From: Angomonas deanei
Taxonomy: Eukaryota; Euglenozoa; Kinetoplastea; Trypanosomatida; Trypanosomatidae
Reading direction: 5' to 3'
NCBI GenBank assembly: GCA_903995115.1
Contig: LR877158.1
Span: 310,001-374,000 of the forward strand
DNA: 64,000 nt
Below, one piece after another: positions 61,199 to 64,000 of this stretch. A program made the position numbers and the translations under genes. Within the stretch, counting starts at the first letter, position 1. Every line of letters starts with the position of its first letter. The notes under the pieces were generated by a model. The model was not told where the DNA came from. It saw only the letters and a program-made list of their open reading frames with translations, and made no database searches.

Positions 61199-64000
61199 AT
61201 GACATCAGAACAGAATGACTATCTTTTCCGTGTGTTCACTGGCACACTCTCCCCGGAGAAGCCAGTACGAGAAGAGGCGGAGCGTGCGCTGAACTCGTTC
61301 ATTCACAACGACAGCACCACCGGCGCGGCGGACCCCTTCTCCGTCCTACAGCTGTTGCAGTTTGCGTGCCAAGGGACGACCGACGCCACACCTCCGCAGC
61401 GACAAGTCTGTCTGGCGGCGGCAATTCGCTTTCGTAACGTCATTGGCAAGCGAGACTGGAATAAGGGAAAGAGGAGCGAGGGGGTGGACCAGGAGGGGGT
61501 GGTCTTCAGCGACGTGCATTACTTCTCCCCGGAGGAGAGGGAGGCGGTGAAGAACGCCCTACTCCCCCAGCAGTGTCAACCCACGCTGTCGGAGCCCATC
61601 CGGCGCCAGCTGCTGTCGTCCGTGGCGGACATCATTGTGTACGACTGCAACGGTAGCGAGGGGAACCACTGGCCGGGGCTGGTGCCTTTCATTCAGGAAG
61701 GACTGCAGCAGTGCCAGACACAGATCAGTCAGATCATGGAGAGCAACGCGGCGCAGCGGGGGGCGGGGGGCGGAGATGCTGACGGCGCTCAGCCAACTGA
61801 AGGCCGTGCTAGGCATCACGTACATGACCACGAAGAGTATGTGCGATCCACTGTGCCAGCGGTTCGAGATGGAAGTCGCAGAGGGATTCGTGGAGACGAT
61901 TGCTATTTCCGGTCTCACCTCCCTTCTGCAGCTGCTGTTCCACCTTTATAGCGAGGTCACCCTGCGGCAGTACCAGGCCGACCGCACCTTGCTGGAGACG
62001 GACCCCACCGCGCTGCCTTCCTTCTCCCAGAGTGACGCCCACCCCGGCGAGGAGCTAGCCGCGGAGCTGGCGCACTGCATGCGGCTCATGGTGAAGTGCC
62101 TCTGCCGTTGCGTGGAGGGGCACCTCCCCCGCATCCTTTGCGATGTGGAGTACTTCAAGGTGTTCTTCCAGTCGGTGGTCGCCGCCCCGCTGGGGTTGAT
62201 GGCGGACAGCTGGCTGCCCATCACCCGCTGGCGACTGGAGCGCGAGCTGCAGCTATCTGCCACCGCGACAGGGAACAGCATGAACAACTTCTCGCCGTCG
62301 AGTCCGCTGACGCCGGGGGATCAGCTGGAGGAGTTCCAGAAGAATCCTCACTTTCGGTTCACCAAACACGTCATGAAGATGGCCTTCAAGTTCTGCCAGG
62401 AGTTTGTGAAGCCGAAGGAAACCCCAAAAGTCTCCAGGGCCGTCGCCACCCACTACCACGAGCACTACTTCCCCCGTGTGGTGGAGAGCTGCCTGCAGCT
62501 GGTCCGGTGGCACTGCGCCCCGCCGCTCCTTCTCACTTCCAAAAGTTACATCCTCGCGCTGGAGATTCTCTCCCTAGCGGTGGAGCACAAGTCCGTGTAC
62601 CAATCCCTGTTGATCCCTAACGCGGAGGAAATCATGACCGTGCTGCTCTTCCCTCGACTGTCCTTCTCCAAGGAGGAGGAGGAGCTCTGGGTGTACAACC
62701 CGGAGGAGTACCTTCTCAAGCAGCGCAACCCAGTGGGGGACTTGTACAACCCCAAGATCGTCTCCACCAGCTGCCTCCTCTCCCTCGCCGTCCCTGCCCG
62801 CAAGTACCACAGCCGCGAGCTGCTCCTGTCGCTGGTGAACTTTATCATGAATCAGTTCCAGGCCTACTCGGCGCAGGCGGCGGAGGCGACGGCCGACAAC
62901 GCGGATCACCACCCCGCTGCCGCGGAGGCCGCCCGGCGGGTGGATGCCTCCCTCTACTGCCTTTATCAGTTCAAGTCCATCTTGCAAATGATGAACTTTG
63001 GCGACGCACACATTGAGATGGTGCTACTGCAGTTCGTCACCCCTGCCACCCACTACCCGCTGGGCTTCCTGCGGGCGAGGTCGGTGCTGGTCCTGGCGGA
63101 GTATGCGCACCGACTGGCCTGGAGTGACGCCTCGCACTATATCACGGTGTTGCAGGCGGTCATCCCCCTTCTGGATGACAGCGAGCTCCCTGTTCGGGTA
63201 CAGGTGTGTGAGTGTCTGTCCCGCCTCATCTGTCACGAGTTTGCGAGGGAGACGGTGACCCCCATGATTGGCAACATTATCCAAAAGTACTTTGAGCTGA
63301 TGCGCCTCATGAACAACGAGGGCGTCGTGCGCACGCTGCGGAAGACGATTCGGTTTTATGAGGCCACGCTGTCCGAGTGGGCGGTGCAGCTGGTGCAGGT
63401 GCTCGTCCAGCACTTTGAAATATTGCTGGAAAATGTCACCAAACAGTACCACACGATGGAGCAGAATGCCGACGGGGCGGTGGAAAGCAGCAAGCTACTC
63501 TTTTCTGAAGATGAAGACAGCTTTGCGAACTTATTGCTGGTGAGCGACGAGGTGCTCGACACCATACGGACGGTGGTCCGGTCCCTTCCGGTGAGCACCC
63601 ATTCCTCCCTGCTAGAGGACGGCCAAATCAACGAGGGGAACTTTATGACAGAACCGTCGCAACAGGTGGTGGAGAGTCAGGACACCTTTCTGCAGATCCA
63701 GCAGGTGGTGAACCCCATGCTCTTCACTATTCTGAGCTACCAGGGAGGCAGCTCCTTCGGCTTCATGGACGGCGCTCTCAATCTCTTGACGACCCTCCTC
63801 GCCCGCAGTCCCCGTGTGCACCACACCACCTGGCGTCTCTTGCCCTGCCTCCACCGGCTGCTGCAGGTGTCAGGGACGGCGGACTACATTGCAGAGATGA
63901 TGGCACCCATCGAGAACTGTGCCGGCGTGGACCCGCTGCGCTTCGTACTAGCCACCTTTGGGGAGCTCTACGGGGACACCCCGGCGGTACTGCCGGCAGG
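61199..64000 (+). CDS. Importin-7/8 (Sxm1/Nmd5)-like karyopherin, 3' truncated by window end (one frame break)
   Basis: Importin-7/8-type karyopherins carry cargo such as ribosomal proteins into the nucleus. The N-terminus has the importin-beta N-terminal (Ran-binding) pattern: FTGTLSPEKPVREEAERALN, then a segment ending in FRNVIGKRDW (human: FKNYVRKHWPP-like). After the break the protein follows importin-7 with FKVFFQSVVAAP, FRFTKHVMKMAFKFCQEFV, LLFPRLSFSKEEEELW with VYNPEEYLLKQRNP, then HEAT repeats including DDSELPVRVQVCECLSRLI. The first frame ends at 61951; within two runs of six G at 61758-61770 the frame changes by +1, and the new frame stays open to the end of the window (about 740 further codons). 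A homopolymer length error is the likely cause. The 3' end, including the acidic region of the family, lies outside. Confidence 0.85.

Noticed and set aside
495-61771. Genome-wide programmed frameshifting as in Euplotes
   Set aside because: Shifts go in both directions, have no common slippery motif, do not occur at AAA-stop sites and often fall in homopolymers. Most genes in the window need no shift.
495-61771. Short cis-introns at the frame breaks
   Set aside because: At each break the two frames join with a change of one base and overlap or abut; there is no GT...AG segment to remove, and kinetoplastids have almost no cis-introns.

Overview
This looks like nuclear DNA of a kinetoplastid flagellate (Euglenozoa). 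Four things point there. Genes are intronless and packed head to tail in two one-directional arrays that diverge from a single point near 19.05-19.38 kb. Pyrimidine runs followed by AG precede most start codons, as expected for spliced-leader trans-splicing. Coding DNA is GC-rich while the spacers are AT-rich with long poly-T and poly-A runs. The eL18 protein (43526-44122) reads almost like the trypanosomatid protein. Flagellar genes (radial spoke RSPH4/6, Fused/STK36 kinase) show that the cell has a motile axoneme. Species cannot be fixed; a bodonid or early-branching kinetoplastid fits as well as a trypanosomatid.

Left array (minus strand, read from 19.05 kb towards base 1): two near-identical ALBA-domain genes, STK36/Fused-like kinase, RSPH4/6-like radial spoke protein, a long-chain acyl-CoA synthetase, a TTI1-like HEAT-repeat protein, the cohesin loader SCC2/NIPBL, and the 5' end of an unknown gene that runs off the window.

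Right array (plus strand, from 19.38 kb to the end): a ferric reductase, a C2-domain protein, a polytopic membrane protein with a signal peptide, a TMF-like golgin, a histidine phosphatase, the ribosome-quality-control helicase ASCC3/Slh1, an unknown gene, CCDC124/Lso2, a coiled-coil protein, a small membrane protein, ribosomal proteins eL18 and eS12, a giant WD40 protein, a glycine-rich membrane protein, an MCU-family channel subunit with an altered selectivity filter, a bacterial-type allantoinase (PuuE), two nearly identical type I surface proteins that flank a GNAT acetyltransferase and two small coiled-coil proteins, and the 5' part of an importin-7/8-like karyopherin cut by the window end.

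Ten single-base frame breaks interrupt eight genes that otherwise look well conserved. Several lie in homopolymers, so uncorrected assembly indels are the most likely cause, but true lesions or frameshifting cannot be excluded from sequence alone. No transposon, virus-derived element, CRISPR array, tRNA or rRNA was recognised. The points most worth following up are the MCU filter substitution, the allantoinase of probable bacterial origin, the coding-limited sequence identity of two paralogue pairs, the GC-rich core of the divergent strand switch, and the N-terminal zinc-binding knuckle on the ASCC3 helicase.
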